8,756 nt of DNA from NCBI GenBank assembly GCA_008501545.1, contig QQUM01000521.1:1-8756 (forward strand), read 5' to 3'. A model generated the notes under the pieces. The model searched no databases. It saw only the letters and a program-made list of their open reading frames with translations, and had not been told where the DNA came from. This document shows, piece by piece, positions 7,467 through 8,756 of this stretch (positions are counted from its first letter, which is position 1; every line of letters starts with the position of its first letter). This DNA comes from Calditrichota bacterium. Lineage in GTDB: Bacteria > Zhuqueibacterota > Zhuqueibacteria > Zhuqueibacterales > Geothermadaptataceae. The position numbers and the translations under genes were made by a program.

Positions 7467-7557
7467 AGGTGCGACGCATTTATTACCGAAAGGGCTGCAA
7501 ATCTTTGATGATGCTTGGTAATTTCGGAGTGAAGTGCATCGCACCTTTGACGAAAGG
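7467..7557 (+). promoter_or_regulatory. Structured mRNA leader with mutually exclusive stem and SD-sequestering hairpin (riboswitch-like)
   Basis: A 15-position stem pairs 7467-7481 (AGGTGCGACGCATTT) with 7532-7546 (AAGTGCATCGCACCT), with one C/A mismatch and one G-T wobble. Inside it ATTACCGA (7482-7489) pairs with TTGGTAAT (7515-7522), leaving a 9-nt one-sided bulge and a loop of about 25 nt. CCTTT (7544-7548) can instead pair with AAAGG (7553-7557) across a GACG loop, hiding the ribosome binding site of the 7565 gene. C7544, C7545 and T7546 are shared, so the two folds exclude each other. I could not match it to a known riboswitch class. Folding is by eye only. Confidence 0.5.
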
Positions 7558-7558
7558 A
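7554..7558 (+). promoter_or_regulatory. Ribosome binding site deciding the start at 7565
   Basis: AAGGA lies 6 nt before ATG 7565. The alternative in-frame ATG at 7454 has no such site and would put 37 non-hydrophobic residues before the signal peptide, so 7565 is the better start. Confidence 0.75.
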
Positions 7559-7564
7559 AACTTC

Positions 7565-8248
7565 ATGAAAAATTACCGGTTTGTTTTTTACACTTTGGGG
7601 GTTGGATTGTTGGTTTTTGGTATTTTGTTCGAGTCCGCAAAACCATTGCATTCTTCTCCGCCCATGAAACGTTACAAGGTGAAATCCGGAATCGTGAAGT
7701 ATAAAGTATCCGGCATGCAAGAAGGAACCGAAATTGTGTATTTTGACAAATGGGGAATGCTTGAAGCCAAATATACACAAACAGAAATGTCAATGATGGG
7801 TATGAAGCAGAAAACAAATACGCTGACATTGCTTGATGGCGAATGGACCTATACTGTGGATTTCAACACGAATACCGGTACAAAAATGAAGACACCGCTG
7901 ATCGATGAGTTGACCAAAAATGCAAAAAATAAAGATTTAACAGATGTCGGAAAAAAAATGATGCAGGATATGGGTGGGAAAAAAATTGGCATGGAAAAAG
8001 TAGCCGGCAAGCTTTGTGAAGTGTGGGAAATCAAATCAATGAATTCAAAGACCTGGGTCTGGAACGGGGTCCCTTTCAAAAACGTCGTCGGTTTTGGCGG
8101 CATGAATATGGCCTCTGTCGCTGAAAGTGCTGAGTTTAATGTAACCATCCCTAAAGAGAAAGTAACTTTGCCAAAGGGAATTACTTTCCGTGAAATGCAG
8201 AATCCTTTACAAAATAAAATGATGCCAGGAAATATGTTTCAGCAATAG
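7565..8248 (+). CDS. Small exported Met-rich protein of unknown function
   Basis: A 227-residue protein with an N-terminal hydrophobic segment (about 5-23) after Lys/Arg, consistent with a signal peptide or anchor. No lipobox cysteine is present; the only Cys is C151. The body alternates short beta-like segments (SGIVKYKVSGMQEGTEIVYFD spans 41-61; TLTLLDGEWTYTVDF, 86-100) and recalls LolA-like or DUF4412-type exported proteins of FCB bacteria, but I cannot assign a family with certainty. It is unusually Met-rich (about 20 of 227), notably MSMMGM (75-80) and the C-terminus MMPGNMFQQ. AAGGA before ATG 7565 supports this start; a longer frame from 7454 is less likely. The gene is preceded by a structured leader and followed by 121 bp before the ApbE gene. 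Function is unknown. Confidence 0.8.
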   Translation: MKNYRFVFYTLGVGLLVFGILFESAKPLHSSPPMKRYKVKSGIVKYKVSGMQEGTEIVYFDKWGMLEAKYTQTEMSMMGMKQKTNTLTLLDGEWTYTVDFNTNTGTKMKTPLIDELTKNAKNKDLTDVGKKMMQDMGGKKIGMEKVAGKLCEVWEIKSMNSKTWVWNGVPFKNVVGFGGMNMASVAESAEFNVTIPKEKVTLPKGITFREMQNPLQNKMMPGNMFQQ

Positions 8249-8302
8249 AGGGCTTAGCTGTTTCCACTTGTATGCACATTTTCTTATGTTTGATTGGGGA
8301 GT

Positions 8303-8338
8303 ATTTTTAATTATCTTGCATCGGGATAATTTAAAAAT
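8303..8338. repeat. AT-rich dyad between Met-rich protein gene and ApbE gene
   Basis: ATTTTTAATTATC (8303-8315) pairs with 8325-8338, ending TTTAAAAAT, giving 13 bp with a single bulged T (8330) and a 9-nt loop TTGCATCGG. It could end the upstream transcript in either direction, or be a regulator-binding dyad, since it stops 3 bp before the FNR-type box. Confidence 0.45.
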
Positions 8339-8341
8339 GAA

Positions 8342-8355
8342 TTGATACATATCAA
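8342..8355. promoter_or_regulatory. Perfect FNR-type box TTGATACATATCAA
   Basis: This exactly matches the FNR consensus TTGAT-N4-ATCAA bound by Crp/Fnr-family regulators. It lies 14 bp upstream of ATG 8370 of the ApbE-like gene. If it works as a classic class II activator site (centre near -41.5), transcription would start inside the predicted coding region, so repression, a different site geometry or a later start must be considered. Confidence 0.5.
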
Positions 8356-8369
8356 CCTGTGCGTGAAAA

Positions 8370-8756
8370 ATGCAATTTGAACAGGATAAAAATCAGCAGC
8401 CGGATTCTATACTTCCCTCATGGCGGGATAAAAAAAACATTCATTGTTTTGCACATAAGGCGATGGCCACTGTTTTCGAGATTTTTATTGAAAGCGAAGA
8501 CAGTGGTGGCGCGCAGGGTGCTGCCCACGAAGCCTTCAAGTTATTAGACCAACTTGAAAATGATCTCAGCCGATTCCTTGAAAATAGTGATATTCGCAGA
8601 ATAAATAAGCTGGAAGCAGGTAAGGAAACGCTTGTCAGCCCGGATACATTTGAGTGCCTGCAACAAAGTGACACCATATTCCAGCTGACAAAAGGGGCAT
8701 TTGATATAACAACAGGTGTTTTGATCGAGCAATGGCGCCTGCCAGGGAGACATCTC
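8370..8756 (+). CDS. apbE: ApbE-family FAD:protein FMN transferase, N-terminal part (runs off window)
   Basis: The frame stays open from ATG 8370 to the window edge (129 codons), with an in-frame TGA at 8364-8366 just upstream, so 8370 is the first possible ATG. After about 31 N-terminal residues the ApbE fold begins: HKAMATVFEIFIES (29-42, family usually AMGT), LDQLENDLSRF with SDIRRIN (about 60-79), VSPDTFECLQ and LTKGAFDITTGVLIEQW (family GAFDPTVGPL). ApbE attaches FMN to Thr or Ser of target proteins such as RnfG/NqrC-type subunits, using FAD. The Mg-binding C-terminal region lies outside the window. There is no signal peptide, unlike most exported ApbE proteins, so it may act in the cytoplasm or be a divergent subfamily. 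No strong ribosome binding site precedes 8370. ATG 8463 would cut into the conserved first strand and is less likely. An FNR-type box lies upstream. Confidence 0.85.
   Translation, partial: MQFEQDKNQQPDSILPSWRDKKNIHCFAHKAMATVFEIFIESEDSGGAQGAAHEAFKLLDQLENDLSRFLENSDIRRINKLEAGKETLVSPDTFECLQQSDTIFQLTKGAFDITTGVLIEQWRLPGRHL

Noticed and set aside
7482..7522. Hammerhead ribozyme: GAAA followed by TTGATGA between ATTACC and GGTAAT
   Set aside because: The core does not fit: TGCTT is inserted before the closing strand and there is no stem III or cleavage-site partner for GGGC.
7467..7546. 15-bp inverted repeats read as ends of a small mobile element
   Set aside because: No target-site duplication flanks the arms and no further copy is in the window; position just before a ribosome binding site fits an RNA leader better.
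7454..7564. In-frame N-terminal extension of the Met-rich protein from ATG 7454
   Set aside because: It has no ribosome binding site, would place 37 residues before a signal peptide, and coincides with a strong RNA secondary structure. ATG 7565 with AAGGA is better.
8463..8756. ATG 8463 as start of the ApbE gene
   Set aside because: It would remove the residues just before the conserved first strand, and the only SD-like AAGG is 2 nt from the ATG, too close. It stays a possibility only if the FNR box acts as a class II activator site.

Overview
The window looks like a chromosomal piece from a bacterium of the FCB superphylum (Bacteroidota, Ignavibacteriota, Calditrichota, KSB1-like lineages). 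The main reason is that two secreted proteins end in the FlgD-like 'PNPFNP...GxYIYRL...' tail used as a type IX secretion (T9SS) sorting signal in that group. A MacA/MacB-type export operon of non-fused permeases also fits. I cannot place it below that level. It carries no mobile element, CRISPR array or obvious island.

Layout. Positions 1-62 are the 3' end of a 5S rRNA, so an rRNA operon ends here; a rho-independent terminator follows (76-109). After about 365 bp without a gene comes a secreted protein with a beta-propeller-phytase-like fold and a T9SS-type tail (476-1861, +). It converges on a three-gene minus-strand operon: MacA-like periplasmic adaptor (5815-4436), then two MacB/FtsX-type permeases (4400-3165 and 3142-1895). 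No ATPase gene lies in or beside this operon. An 11-bp hairpin sits between the convergent genes. A divergent intergenic region (5816-6206) separates the operon from a second T9SS-tailed secreted protein (6207-7328, +). Next come a small Met-rich exported protein of unknown function (7565-8248, +) and the start of an ApbE-type FAD:protein FMN transferase gene (8370 to beyond the window edge, +).

How the genes relate. Apart from ApbE, all proteins act at or beyond the inner membrane: an efflux or lipoprotein-handling transporter, two T9SS cargo candidates and an exported protein of unknown role. Nothing visible ties them into one pathway.

The most interesting signals are regulatory. Upstream of the 7565 gene, a leader folds into a long closing stem whose 3' strand overlaps a second hairpin that would bury the ribosome binding site, an arrangement like a riboswitch. 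A perfect FNR-type box (TTGATACATATCAA) lies just upstream of the ApbE start. The phytase-like protein has lost key residues of both phytase signature motifs, and the transporter operon lacks its ATPase.
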